In this document: positions 6,724-16,253 of the stretch, in pieces
Position numbering within the stretch: the first letter of the stretch is position 1
How the letters are laid out: every line of letters begins with the position of its first letter
NCBI GenBank assembly: GCA_910588565.1
Contig: CAJUPF010000002.1
Coordinates: 1 to 64,000, forward strand
Direction of reading: 5' to 3'
Length of the DNA: 64,000 nt
From: an uncultured Lachnospiraceae bacterium
GTDB taxonomy: Bacteria > Bacillota > Clostridia > Lachnospirales > Lachnospiraceae
Translations under genes and position numbers: made by a program
The notes under the pieces: model-generated
Databases searched by the model: none
Seen by the model: only the letters and a program-made list of their open reading frames with translations
Told to the model about the DNA's origin: nothing

Positions 6724-9700
6724 TTACTTCTTAATTTTCTGCTTTTTCCCTGTAATTCCCCGCTTTTTTAGCATTTTACGGTAAGCCGCCAGCTTATTTT
6801 TCGGCACTTTCACAACTGCCTGTTTATGGATATTCCCAAATGCTTTCGATCCCACACGCTTGCTATTCAGCTTCGTACTTTTTATTGTAACCTTCTTTAG
6901 TTTCTTTGCGCCATAAAACGCCTGCTTTCCAATTTTTGCCACCTTCTTTGGAATCGTAACCGCCGTTAATGCCTTGCATTGATAAAATGCTTTGTCGCCA
7001 ATACTGGTAACATTTCCTCCAATCGTGACTTTCCTGAGTTTCTTACAGCCTGCCAGCGCAGATTTTGCTATCGATGTTACCTGATAGGAAACGCCTCCGA
7101 TTTTTACCGTTGCCGGAATGGACACAGAAGCGATCTTCTTATTCTTAGGCGCTGTAAAGGACACTGCCGCGCCCTTACTGTCCGCCTTGGTTACCGTATA
7201 ACAATTTCCTTTTCCGTCCTTAATCCTGCTTCCTTTTGCGGCCGGAGAAACAGACGGCTGGTTTCCTCCCGTGCTCCCGGCAGGCGGTTTCGATCCATCT
7301 GGGTTCGCTCCCCCTGGGTTCGTTCCTCCCGGATTTGTTCCTCCTGGGTTTGTTCCTCCCGGATTCGTTCCTCCTGGGTTTGTTCCTCCCGGATTTGTCC
7401 CGCCAGGTGGGTTATCAGGCTCATCCGGCGATGTGACAGGCGGTTTCCCAGGTTCATCCGGCGATGTGACAGGCGGTTTCCCGGCAGCAGGTATCACCGT
7501 ACCATAAACAACCGTCTTTTTACAATCGCTGCAGTAAAGATCACCTGTATATCCCGGTGTATCTTCCGTTGGCTCTTTCATTCCGACTGTTACTGTATTG
7601 ATATGATAATTCTCATCTATGGAAATTTCTTCTTCCCTGACTGTATTACATCCGTAGGTACAAGTATAGGTACGGACACCTGTATGAATACAGTCAGCCT
7701 GTTTTGTCACCCTGCCTTCATCCCAGGTATGCGGAAGCCGCTTGATAACAGCTCCATCTGCTATCCGTTTCCCACAATCCCTGCAGTAGGTATCCCCTGT
7801 ATATCCGTCGGTCATACAATCGGCTTCTTTCTCATCCCGAAGCTCTGTATCTCCATGTTTCTTCGGATTCACCGGAATGATCTCCACGTCGCAGACGTCT
7901 TTATATTCCACGCCATTGTGTGTAAACTTTGCAGCCCTTTCGTTCTTTCCTTCCAAAACACAGGTGGCTTCCGTCGTTTCCAGTTCTACGGTACACTGCA
8001 ATCCGCTGATCCTGTGTCCCTCTGTCTCTTCTAAGCAGCTCTCCCGTGTGCAGATAAGCTCCGCCGTACAGGACTTGTGATCCGCAGACCAGGTAAACTC
8101 TGGCTTATATGCATGCCCTGGCACAATACCGGATACTTCCACACGGTCTGTCCGTTCCACTCCATCTAATGTTACGGACGCCGTATAAATCACATCCCCT
8201 GCCGTAATACAGGAACCGCCCAAAACTTCTGACTTAACTGTACAATCCGCCCGCTCCACATGGCTGCTGTTGTTGCCGCAGACAAATCTGGCTGTACAGG
8301 TTTTGTAATCCTTACTCCAGGTAAATTCCGGTTCACCCCAGGCATGGCTCTGTTTTACCTCAACCGTTACCGTTGTTTCGTTTCCGCACGCGTCCAGTGC
8401 AGTTATCACATGCTGCACAGGAGATCCTTCTACCGTATAGACGCCCTCTTTTGGCATAAGCGCAGTTCCATTGTCAGATACTGACTGCAAAGAAAGATCC
8501 TCTGCTGTAAATTCTATTCTGCCGCAGTAAACTTCTCCTGACGAAATGCCTTTTAACACAGGCGGCGTACCATCCACAAGAATTCCTTCTGTCGATGCAT
8601 AAGCCGTATTTCCTGATTTATCTTCTGCTTTTGCATATACCATATACTTGCCATCCGGCTCAAGGCTGATACCTCCGGTATAATCTTTCCAGGATACCTG
8701 TTTGAGCTCATGTTCTCTCAGCGGCTCATCTGAAATAAAATAGGAAACTTTATTCAGACGGCTGACGGTACTGCCGTTTAAGAGCGTTTCATTGTCAGAG
8801 GCCGCAATGGTTACAGTCTGCGCACGATTATAGCACAGCGCAAACGATGCTGCATCCTGGCAGCTGTTCCAGTGGTTTGTTCCCAATGTAAGTTCCAGTT
8901 CCGGCTTTTTGGTATCTTTTAACTGGCTCCCGATATCCACAATGGTATCTGTTGTGCCGCAGCCATTGCTGCATTCCGCTGTTTTCGTGCCATCCTTCTC
9001 ATAATCTGCATCCTGATTGGATACATATTCCACAAAACGATGGCCTGCCGCAGGAATTATCTTTTGCGGCGTAATTACCTCGCCACACCTGGAACAATGT
9101 GCGCCTTCTGTCAGCCCGGTACTGATACAGGAAGCTTCTTTTCCAGGATCAATCACTTTCTCATGTCCTATTGCCTCAACAAAATTATCAATATAAGAGC
9201 TCTGGCAGAACCTGCACTGATACGTTGTATATCCCTGTTCTGTACAGGTCGGCGCTGTTACTGTCGCGCGGTACTCATGGTCGTGCGCTTCCCAGGTAAG
9301 CGTTCCTCCATACTGCTTTCCGGCACAGGCAGACCAGGATGTATTCGACGTCGGATAAAATACGGTTGCCGTTACGCCCGTAAACGCATTCTCTGCTATT
9401 GAGGACGGCGCATTTCCGGAAAACGCAATGCTCCTTAGATTGCTGCAACCGGAAAATGCCTCCGCTGCAATCTTTGTTACCCTGGTAGGAATCCGAATCC
9501 CGGCCAGCCCTTTGCAGTTATAAAACGCTTTATCTTTTATTTCAGCCAGATTATCCGGCAGCAGAATTTCCGTTAGATTACCGCAGTTCGAAAACGCTCC
9601 ATAGGTCATGTATCCCCCGGTAACCACAACGCGTTTCAGCGATGCCGGGATATAATAAGTCACAGAACTGTTGGAATAGAACTGCTTTGCCGCTTCTCCT

Positions 9701-12700
9701 CCATCATACCGCAGCATACCGAAAATATAGCCAAACAGCCGCTTATCTGATGCGGTCTGGCTGACATTATACCCCACAAAAGGAAGCGTCATTTCTGTCA
9801 GGCCGCTGCAGCCGGAAAATGCAGCCAGCTGAATCATTTTTACAGAATCCGGAATTACTATGCCTGTCAGGCTGCCGCAGTTTTTAAACGCATACGTGCC
9901 AATCGTCTCCACTCCATCCGGTATCGTCACATGCGCCAACGAGCTGCAGCCGTCAAATATATAATCTGAAACTGCAGTTACTTTCGCCGGGAATGCAAAC
10001 GAAGCCAAACTGGTACATGCCTGGAACGCATAGTTTCCAATACTTGTCACGCCGGAAGGAATCGAAAGTGTTTTCAGTCCTTTACACTCCATAAACGCAT
10101 TGTTTCCAATTGACAAAAGCCCTGACGGCAGATTCATTCCGGTTAAAGCCGAACAGCCGCGGAATGCGTAATCCCCGATTTTTTCCAGGCTGTCCGGAAG
10201 CTGAATCTCTGTTAATCGGTTACAGTTACTGAATGCCCCATATAATAAATTGCCGCCGTTCACCACAACACGCCGCAGGCCGCCCGGAAGATAATAGGTG
10301 CTTGAGCTGTTGGAATAGTACTGCCTTGTCGCTACTGCGCCTGTATAACTCCCGCTCCCGAAAATATAGCCAAACAAAGACTCCGCTGCAGCGACTTTTA
10401 AACTTGCGCTTTTCCCCACAAACGGCAATGTCAGATCAGAGATCCCACTGCATCCGGAAAAAACAGCAGAACCCATAGAGGTCACGGAATTGGGAATTAC
10501 AACCGTTGTCAGCCCGGCGCAATTACTGAACGCGGAATTGCCGATTTCTCTTACCCCATCCGCAATCGTCACCTGTTCCAAAGCGCTGCAGCCGGAAAAT
10601 GCCTCACTCTCAATTTTTTCCACAGAAGCAGGAATTGTAAATCTGGCCAGACCCGTACAATTGGCAAACGCACAGCTGCCAATCACAGCCGTCTTCACTG
10701 ACAGCGCAACCTGCGAAAGGGCAGTGCAGTTCGTAAACGCATAGCTTCCGATACTGGTTACCTCGGACGGAAGCTGCATACGCTCGAGTCCGGTACAATT
10801 GTAAAACGCATAATTTCCAATTCTGGTCAGATCCGCAGGCAAAGTGATTCCCGTCAGGCCGCTGCAGCCATAAAAGGCATGATTTCCGATTTCCTTTAAA
10901 CTCTCCGGCAGTACAATCCGTGAAAATCCTTTGCAGTTATAAAACGCACCCTGCAGCAGAGAGCCGCCGGTAACTACAACCTGTTTCAGGCCAGCCGGAA
11001 TATAATTTGTAAACGATGCGCTGCCAACATACTGAACGACTTCCTTGCCATCCGTATATTTTTCTGTTCCGAAAATATAGCCAAACAGTGTTTTCTCCGA
11101 AGCTGTCGTCAATTCCAAACCGCCTCCGACAAACGGCAGCGTGATGCCAGTCAATCCCGCACAGCCGGAAAACGCGCCTTTTCCAATGGTTTTTACCGTC
11201 TTTGGAACCACCATGCCCGTCAAGCCGCCGCAGTTTTTAAACGCCTCCGCTCCAATCTCCGCAAGCCCTTCCGGCAGGGATATCTCCGTCAGCTCCGTAC
11301 AGCCGTCAAACGCGCTCTCTCCAAGCTTCACCACACCAGGGATCACGGTAAATTCTGTCAGCCCCTGGCATTTTCCAAAGGCTTTGCTGCCGATTGCCGT
11401 TACACCCTCCGGCAACACAAACTCTTCTAAACCTGTACAATTATAGAATGCACTGGCTCCAATTTCCGTCATACGCTCAGAGGAGGACAGACGGATGCTT
11501 TTCAGATTGGTACAGCCATAAAACGTACCATAAAACAGCCTGCCTCCGGTAACTGTAACTTCTGTCAGGCTCTCCGGGATATAATAGGTAGCTGTCCCGG
11601 CGTTTGAAAAATATTGCTTGACCGCCATACCGTCCGTATATTTTTCCGTTCCAAAAATATAACCGAACAATGTGCCCGCCGCTGCCTGCTCTGCCTCTGC
11701 GCTGCCTCCGGTAAATGGAAGCGTGATCTTTTTGAGGCCGCTGCAGCCGGAAAATGCGCCGCTTCCAATTGTCTTTACCGCCTGGGGCAGCTCAAGCTGC
11801 GAAAGCAGCTTACATCCGCGAAACGCATACTCCCCAATCTCTGTCACCGTCTCCGGCACAGACACATCCTCTAACAACGCGCAGCCGGAAAATGCGCTGC
11901 TTCCAATTACCGTTACATTTACCGGAATTACAGCCCGCTCTAACGCCGTACAGCCCAAAAACGTTTCCTCAGAAATCTCCGCCGCCCCCTCCGGCAGTAC
12001 AATCTGCAAAAGTCCGGTACAGTCTTTCCATGCGCCGGTGCCGATTTTTGCCACTGTGTTTGGCAGTTCGATTCCGGACAGTTCCGTGCATCCCTCAAAG
12101 GCATATTCTCCAATCTGTTCCGTTTTTGAGGACAACGTTACTCTATTGAGTTTTGTACATCCATGAAATGTCTGATCTGCAATTTTTACAACCGTTTCAG
12201 GAAACGTGATGCTCTCCAATGCAGTGCAGTCATAAAATACACCTGTTTTAAGCGTTACCATACCATTTGGCAATGTCATACCTGTCAGGCCGCTGCATTC
12301 ACGGAACGCGTATTCCCCGATTTCTGTCAGCTGCCCTGGCAGCGTAATCTCTTTTAACCCTGTACAGCCGCGGAATGCACAGTTTCCAATTGCAGACGCC
12401 GCTTCCGGCAGGACAATCGTCTCTATCGCCGTACACTGATCAAATACGCCATAGAGCAGTTTTCCTCCGGTAACCGTTACAGACGTAAGCGTCTTTGGCA
12501 GATAATAAACCGCAGAATCCTTATCCGTATAAGACTGCGTAACCTTTACTCCGCCCTCATACTCCTTTGTTCCAAATATGTAGCCAAACAGTGTTTTCTC
12601 CGAAGCTGCCTCCGGCTCTTTTTTTTCTCCCGCAAATGGCAGCGTAATGCGTTCTAACGCGCTGCAGCCGGAAAATATGCCGCTTCCCACGCTGTTTACA

Positions 12701-14283
12701 GAATCCGGCAATACCATAGCCGTAATGTTCGTACAGCCTGCAAAAGCATCCGCGCCAATCGTTTCTAATTTCTGGGAAAACTGAACTTCCTGTAAGCTGC
12801 TGCAGCCGGAAAATACACCTGCGCCAAGCTCCGTCACCGTTTCCGGAAGCGCTATCTGCTCCAATCCGGTACAATTCTCAAATGCATGTTCCCCAATTTC
12901 CTCAGTCCTTCCCAAAAGCTCCACAGATTTCAGCGCCTTACAGCCGGCAAACATATAGTTCCCGATTTTTGAGCTGCCAGTTCCCAGTGAAACCTCTGCT
13001 AATACTGTACAGTCTGCAAACATATGGCTGCCCATATTTGCGACTGCCGCAGATACCGCAGCCTGTTTTAAACCGCCGCACCCGGAAAACGCATGATCTC
13101 CGATACTGAACGTACCAGTTCGCAGCTCCATACGCTCTAATGATTTACAGTCTGCATACGCATAACTGCCAATGGAAACTTCTCCGCTGCCGGAAAGCAG
13201 AACCTCTTTCAGCCCGGACTGATGAAACGCATATTCCGAAATCTTCGCAATCTGTTCACCAAGCGCAATCTCCGTCAGCTTCGTACAGCCTTCAAATGCA
13301 TTTTTCCCAATTCTTTTTAAACTGTCCGCAAGCGTTACGCTCGTCAGCTCTGTAAAATCTTTCCAGGCAAAATCTCCGATTCCCGTAACTCCATCTTCTA
13401 TAGTAACCTCAGTGATATCCAAAAGATAACTGTACCAGGGTGCCTGCCCTGCCGAAAAATCTGTCATATCTCCCGTACCGCTGATCAAAATCCGATTTCC
13501 CCCATACAATTCCCAGGTCAGATTGGTACCGCAGCTTCCCCGCTTATAAGCAATCTCTGAATCATCTATCCCTGTTCCTTCAAAAGCCTGTTCCCCAATA
13601 CTGGTAACTGTTTCCGGAATTGCCAGGCTCATCAGGCTCTTACAGCCGCTAAACGCACCGGCTCCAATCTCCGTCAGCCCTCGATTCAACGTTACCGCCG
13701 AAAGCTTCGTACAGCCGGAAAACGCGTAATCCCCAATCTCTGTTACCGATGTCGGCAGGCTAATCTCCGTCAGATTTGTACAATCTGAAAAAGCATATGC
13801 TCCAATCCTTGTCACACCTCTGGCAATCGTGGCTCTTGACAGGCTGCCGCATCCCTGAAACGCATGATCCCCAATCTCTTTTACATTTGATGAAACCGCA
13901 ATACTCCCCAGGGCGGTACACCCGTTAAACGCATAGTCCCCAATCGTCGTTACACTATTTGGAATCGTAATGCTCTTTAACTTTGTACAGTAATTAAAGG
14001 CATACGATCCGATACTCGTTACATTCCCTTCAAACGTAACCCTTGTAATCAATGTCCGGTACTGCCGCCAGGGCACCGTATTGGAAGAGAAATTGTCCAT
14101 ATCTCCTCCACCCGTAATATTCAGCTCCCCATCACTTGACAGTACATATGTCATATCCGTTCCGCAGTCTCCCACAATCGGATAACCCGACGCCGCGGCA
14201 TAACCTGGTTCCGCCGGAATCACTGCCAGAATCATGAAAAGCATACATAACACAACAATGAATCTCTCTCCTGTTCTCCTCAT
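6724..14283 (-). CDS. Giant BspA-like leucine-rich-repeat cell-surface protein
   Basis: 2519 residues. Signal peptide at the N-terminus (MRRTGERF, hydrophobic core, GYAAA). Residues about 70-1640 hold several dozen LRR_5 (TpLRR) units of the form SIGxxAFxGCxxL, grouped in larger modules. Five modules carry an LFGYIFG segment followed by a YYIP and VTGG stretch. Residues about 1660-1800 and 1990-2260 contain GH...CTEQGYTT-like modules with CxxC pairs. An Ig-like part lies between (about 1825-1910, DGTPPV). A Pro-Gly-Thr-Asn linker (about 2290-2330) leads to a short final LRR block and a lysine-rich tail. No LPXTG or SLH anchor is seen. ATG at 14283 follows AGGAAGAGGAGT. Adhesion or host contact is inferred from the BspA family. 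Confidence 0.88.
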   Translation of the reverse strand: MRRTGERFIVVLCMLFMILAVIPAEPGYAAASGYPIVGDCGTDMTYVLSSDGELNITGGGDMDNFSSNTVPWRQYRTLITRVTFEGNVTSIGSYAFNYCTKLKSITIPNSVTTIGDYAFNGCTALGSIAVSSNVKEIGDHAFQGCGSLSRATIARGVTRIGAYAFSDCTNLTEISLPTSVTEIGDYAFSGCTKLSAVTLNRGLTEIGAGAFSGCKSLMSLAIPETVTSIGEQAFEGTGIDDSEIAYKRGSCGTNLTWELYGGNRILISGTGDMTDFSAGQAPWYSYLLDITEVTIEDGVTGIGDFAWKDFTELTSVTLADSLKRIGKNAFEGCTKLTEIALGEQIAKISEYAFHQSGLKEVLLSGSGEVSIGSYAYADCKSLERMELRTGTFSIGDHAFSGCGGLKQAAVSAAVANMGSHMFADCTVLAEVSLGTGSSKIGNYMFAGCKALKSVELLGRTEEIGEHAFENCTGLEQIALPETVTELGAGVFSGCSSLQEVQFSQKLETIGADAFAGCTNITAMVLPDSVNSVGSGIFSGCSALERITLPFAGEKKEPEAASEKTLFGYIFGTKEYEGGVKVTQSYTDKDSAVYYLPKTLTSVTVTGGKLLYGVFDQCTAIETIVLPEAASAIGNCAFRGCTGLKEITLPGQLTEIGEYAFRECSGLTGMTLPNGMVTLKTGVFYDCTALESITFPETVVKIADQTFHGCTKLNRVTLSSKTEQIGEYAFEGCTELSGIELPNTVAKIGTGAWKDCTGLLQIVLPEGAAEISEETFLGCTALERAVIPVNVTVIGSSAFSGCALLEDVSVPETVTEIGEYAFRGCKLLSQLELPQAVKTIGSGAFSGCSGLKKITLPFTGGSAEAEQAAAGTLFGYIFGTEKYTDGMAVKQYFSNAGTATYYIPESLTEVTVTGGRLFYGTFYGCTNLKSIRLSSSERMTEIGASAFYNCTGLEEFVLPEGVTAIGSKAFGKCQGLTEFTVIPGVVKLGESAFDGCTELTEISLPEGLAEIGAEAFKNCGGLTGMVVPKTVKTIGKGAFSGCAGLTGITLPFVGGGLELTTASEKTLFGYIFGTEKYTDGKEVVQYVGSASFTNYIPAGLKQVVVTGGSLLQGAFYNCKGFSRIVLPESLKEIGNHAFYGCSGLTGITLPADLTRIGNYAFYNCTGLERMQLPSEVTSIGSYAFTNCTALSQVALSVKTAVIGSCAFANCTGLARFTIPASVEKIESEAFSGCSALEQVTIADGVREIGNSAFSNCAGLTTVVIPNSVTSMGSAVFSGCSGISDLTLPFVGKSASLKVAAAESLFGYIFGSGSYTGAVATRQYYSNSSSTYYLPGGLRRVVVNGGNLLYGAFSNCNRLTEIQLPDSLEKIGDYAFRGCSALTGMNLPSGLLSIGNNAFMECKGLKTLSIPSGVTSIGNYAFQACTSLASFAFPAKVTAVSDYIFDGCSSLAHVTIPDGVETIGTYAFKNCGSLTGIVIPDSVKMIQLAAFSGCSGLTEMTLPFVGYNVSQTASDKRLFGYIFGMLRYDGGEAAKQFYSNSSVTYYIPASLKRVVVTGGYMTYGAFSNCGNLTEILLPDNLAEIKDKAFYNCKGLAGIRIPTRVTKIAAEAFSGCSNLRSIAFSGNAPSSIAENAFTGVTATVFYPTSNTSWSACAGKQYGGTLTWEAHDHEYRATVTAPTCTEQGYTTYQCRFCQSSYIDNFVEAIGHEKVIDPGKEASCISTGLTEGAHCSRCGEVITPQKIIPAAGHRFVEYVSNQDADYEKDGTKTAECSNGCGTTDTIVDIGSQLKDTKKPELELTLGTNHWNSCQDAASFALCYNRAQTVTIAASDNETLLNGSTVSRLNKVSYFISDEPLREHELKQVSWKDYTGGISLEPDGKYMVYAKAEDKSGNTAYASTEGILVDGTPPVLKGISSGEVYCGRIEFTAEDLSLQSVSDNGTALMPKEGVYTVEGSPVQHVITALDACGNETTVTVEVKQSHAWGEPEFTWSKDYKTCTARFVCGNNSSHVERADCTVKSEVLGGSCITAGDVIYTASVTLDGVERTDRVEVSGIVPGHAYKPEFTWSADHKSCTAELICTRESCLEETEGHRISGLQCTVELETTEATCVLEGKNERAAKFTHNGVEYKDVCDVEIIPVNPKKHGDTELRDEKEADCMTDGYTGDTYCRDCGKRIADGAVIKRLPHTWDEGRVTKQADCIHTGVRTYTCTYGCNTVREEEISIDENYHINTVTVGMKEPTEDTPGYTGDLYCSDCKKTVVYGTVIPAAGKPPVTSPDEPGKPPVTSPDEPDNPPGGTNPGGTNPGGTNPGGTNPGGTNPGGTNPGGANPDGSKPPAGSTGGNQPSVSPAAKGSRIKDGKGNCYTVTKADSKGAAVSFTAPKNKKIASVSIPATVKIGGVSYQVTSIAKSALAGCKKLRKVTIGGNVTSIGDKAFYQCKALTAVTIPKKVAKIGKQAFYGAKKLKKVTIKSTKLNSKRVGSKAFGNIHKQAVVKVPKNKLAAYRKMLKKRGITGKKQKIKK
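7301..7407. repeat. 15-bp tandem repeat coding for the PGGTN linker
   Basis: Seven in-frame units of PGGxN (last one PGGAN) in the surface protein, near-identical at DNA level and alternating two codon variants, so the true period is close to 30 bp. A site where copy number can change by slippage without breaking the frame. Confidence 0.85.
7418..7482. repeat. 33-bp direct repeat coding for the PVTSPDEP linker
   Basis: Copies at 7418-7449 and 7451-7482 differ by one base and encode KPPVTSPDEP twice, just before the PGGTN array. Together they make a flexible stalk between the cysteine-rich modules and the C-terminal block. Confidence 0.85.
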
Positions 14284-14385
14284 ACTCCTCTTCCTTTCCA
14301 AGTTCAATAGAATAAAAAATCCCTCCAAAGGATTCTGTTTCACAAAAAAGCCTTCTGTATGTTACAAAAGCAGGTTCTTTCCTGT

Positions 14386-14451
14386 GAAACAAAAAGACAG
14401 CGCCCAAACTCAACCAATCGGAATATCAATCCTTTGAGTTTAAACGCTGTC
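14386..14451 (-). terminator. Terminator downstream of the gshA-type gene
   Basis: Minus strand: GACAGCG...AACTCAA, a 20-nt loop, TTGAGTTT...CGCTGTC, then TTTTTGTTT. It lies 60 bp beyond the stop at 14511 and about 100 bp before the start of the giant surface protein, separating the two transcripts. Confidence 0.75.
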
Positions 14452-14510
14452 CGTAGCTACATATTATATCGGAACATTTTTATTCCTATGTGATAAAGTT
14501 CACACTTTTT

Positions 14511-15788
14511 TCACAATTTTGCCTCCTTCTGCCTCTCTTTTGCCAAATCCACCCCCTTCTTTACAAATCCCCCTTCAAATTCCTGCCGCACCTTCCATGC
14601 ATACCGATTCGTATGATCCGCAAACTTTGCCCGTTCAAATTCCAGAATATCCTGCACCTCTTTTGGAAAATCCCGGTAAAACTCCTGCATCTTAGACAAC
14701 ACACACAACCCCGCATCAATCACAGAATATACGTCCCCTTCCGGCACAACAATATTCACCGTTTTCAAATCATAGTGCGCCGCATTCTTAAAATTCTGCA
14801 CCGCCTGCACCTGCGCCCATTTGGGAAACGGCTGCCTTGGCGTACCTGCCAGCCAAACCAGCAAAAACTGCGCAAACAGCACATCCCGCACATCTACTCC
14901 AACCGGAACCAGCGGATTCAAATCAAACATCCGAAGTTCAATATGATCCACCCCCTGATCCAAAAGCGCCTCCAGACTGTACTCCCCACCCGGCTTTAGC
15001 CGAACCGGATAATACAGCTCTGACGGATACTTCAAAAGCCCGTCCTCCACAAACTGCCGGATACTGGCCGTATACCTTCTGAGATCTGTATAATCAAAAA
15101 TCGGCGTAAAATAATTCCAATACCCCAGTTCACTGCAGCGAATAGAAGCCAGCCCGGTAAACGTATCCTTATCATACTGCTTTTTTTCCACAAACGAACC
15201 ATCCAGAAGCGGGCTTGCCGCCGTCACAGCCACCAGCAGCCAGCCATACGCCGCCACCCGCTCCGCCAGCTCCACATAAAACTGATCTTTGTACTTCCTA
15301 AAATCCGTCTCCCCGCTCAGCGCAAAATCAGCCAGAAGCAGCTCTTTGGCAAACGAATAATTTACATGCACTCCGGAAAAGCACATTTTATACCTGCCAT
15401 ACCGGGCAGAAAGATACTCCCGGTAATCCGTCTTATACGCCTGCGCACCCTCAAACCGCGCAATTGGAATATCATCCTCGTTGCGGATATACGGCGGATT
15501 GGAAAACGGCCAAAGGTATTCCCGGTCAGGCAGCGCCGCAAGATGCTTCTGCATCCTGCAGTAATAACGCTCTAAAAAGCCGATTGCCTCTGCCGCACTT
15601 TTTGCAGCCGGCGTATTAATCTCTGTCTGGTTTTCACAAAAATCCCGCACAATATGCGCCTCTTTGGAAAAAGGATGAACCGTATGTGCCAAAAATCCTT
15701 CCCCGTCAATCCTCAGGCTCTCCTTCTCCAGGCCAAATTTTCCTTTCAGTAACAGAGAACGAATCTTTTCATTATCAACATGCAGCAT
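14511..15788 (-). CDS. gshA: Glutamate-cysteine ligase family protein (gamma-glutamylcysteine synthetase)
   Basis: 425 residues, like stand-alone GshA or the ligase half of GshF. It should join glutamate and cysteine with ATP, the first step to glutathione or to free gamma-glutamylcysteine. The substrate/Mg motif FGLEKESLRI near residue 20 is diagnostic. VHVNYSF and the HIELRMFDLNPL segment (about residue 285) follow the family pattern. ATG at 15788 is set by GAGGAGG 5 nt upstream; 8 extra codons would be possible. No ATP-grasp GshB domain or gshB gene is nearby, so the end product may be gamma-glutamylcysteine or glutathione may be finished elsewhere. Single-gene unit with its own promoter and terminator. 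Confidence 0.85.
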   Translation of the reverse strand: MLHVDNEKIRSLLLKGKFGLEKESLRIDGEGFLAHTVHPFSKEAHIVRDFCENQTEINTPAAKSAAEAIGFLERYYCRMQKHLAALPDREYLWPFSNPPYIRNEDDIPIARFEGAQAYKTDYREYLSARYGRYKMCFSGVHVNYSFAKELLLADFALSGETDFRKYKDQFYVELAERVAAYGWLLVAVTAASPLLDGSFVEKKQYDKDTFTGLASIRCSELGYWNYFTPIFDYTDLRRYTASIRQFVEDGLLKYPSELYYPVRLKPGGEYSLEALLDQGVDHIELRMFDLNPLVPVGVDVRDVLFAQFLLVWLAGTPRQPFPKWAQVQAVQNFKNAAHYDLKTVNIVVPEGDVYSVIDAGLCVLSKMQEFYRDFPKEVQDILEFERAKFADHTNRYAWKVRQEFEGGFVKKGVDLAKERQKEAKL

Positions 15789-15829
15789 ACGTTCCTCCTC
15801 ATTTCCAGCCATCCTGAACTGTTTTAACT

Positions 15830-15885
15830 ATTATATATCATTTCATATCTTTTTCAAAAATACACATATTACCACTATTTGTCAA
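15830..15885 (-). promoter_or_regulatory. Promoter region of the gshA-type gene (two overlapping candidates)
   Basis: Minus strand: TTGACA (15885-15880) with TATTTT 17 nt later, and a second pair TTTGAA / TATAAT (TATAAT at 15835-15830), also 17 nt apart. The second lies closer to the start codon and has the better -10 box. Confidence 0.5.
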
Positions 15886-15912
15886 GAAAACATTGGCGGG
15901 AAACCGGATTCC

Positions 15913-16088
15913 GTTACATTTCACACCCATGCCAGTTTTGACGAATATTTCGTATCATCTGGTGTGAAATGCAACAGGCAGCCGTCCATTTAAAGTTGTC
16001 TGACGACAAGGGACGGCTGCCATCCCTTGCTTTACGTATCAGCCTATCGCCAGTCAGAGGAGCGACTGGCGTGGGTGTGAAAAGTAAC
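15913..16088. mobile_element. MITE-like palindromic element with 24-bp terminal inverted repeats
   Basis: The left end (15913-15936, GTTACATTTCACACCCATGC...) and right end (16065-16088) are inverted copies with 22 of 24 bases alike. Inside are a third copy of the arm (15959-15975, inverted), an 11-bp hairpin GGCAGCCGTCC (15977-15987 / 16011-16021), and an 8-bp hairpin CGCCAGTC (16048-16055 / 16064-16071). No open frame of note. A lone arm recurs at 27096-27118. It may be a non-autonomous element or a structured RNA. The stretch 16089-16173 holds a weak GGCTG...AGGCTGAAC repeat (16115-16151) similar to 42764-42805. Confidence 0.6.
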
Positions 16089-16173
16089 CAGATTCCTGCC
16101 AATTCTGCCGTATCGGCTGTAAACTGCGCAGCTGCAGGCTGAACGATTATGTATAAAACGCCGCAAAACTGCA

Positions 16174-16212
16174 CAAAAAAAGCATAAAACTTCCCATCGT
16201 AAGTCCTATGCT
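16174..16212 (-). terminator. Terminator downstream of the coiled-coil gene
   Basis: Minus strand AGCATAGGACTT, 8-nt loop, AAGTTTTATGCT followed by TTTTTTT, 42 bp past the stop at 16254. Confidence 0.7.
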
Positions 16213-16253
16213 CTTTCAAACCTCTGCTAAGCTCCGGTTATTATTCCTTATTT

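Noticed and set aside
7191..7507. Repetitive frames coding PPGFV or EEQTQEE repeats
   Set aside because: Out-of-frame readings of the PGGTN array of the surface protein.
6979..8034. 351-codon plus-strand frame opposite the giant surface protein
   Set aside because: Arises from the repetitive, Cys-rich minus-strand coding sequence; composition is unlike a real protein and no start signal is seen.
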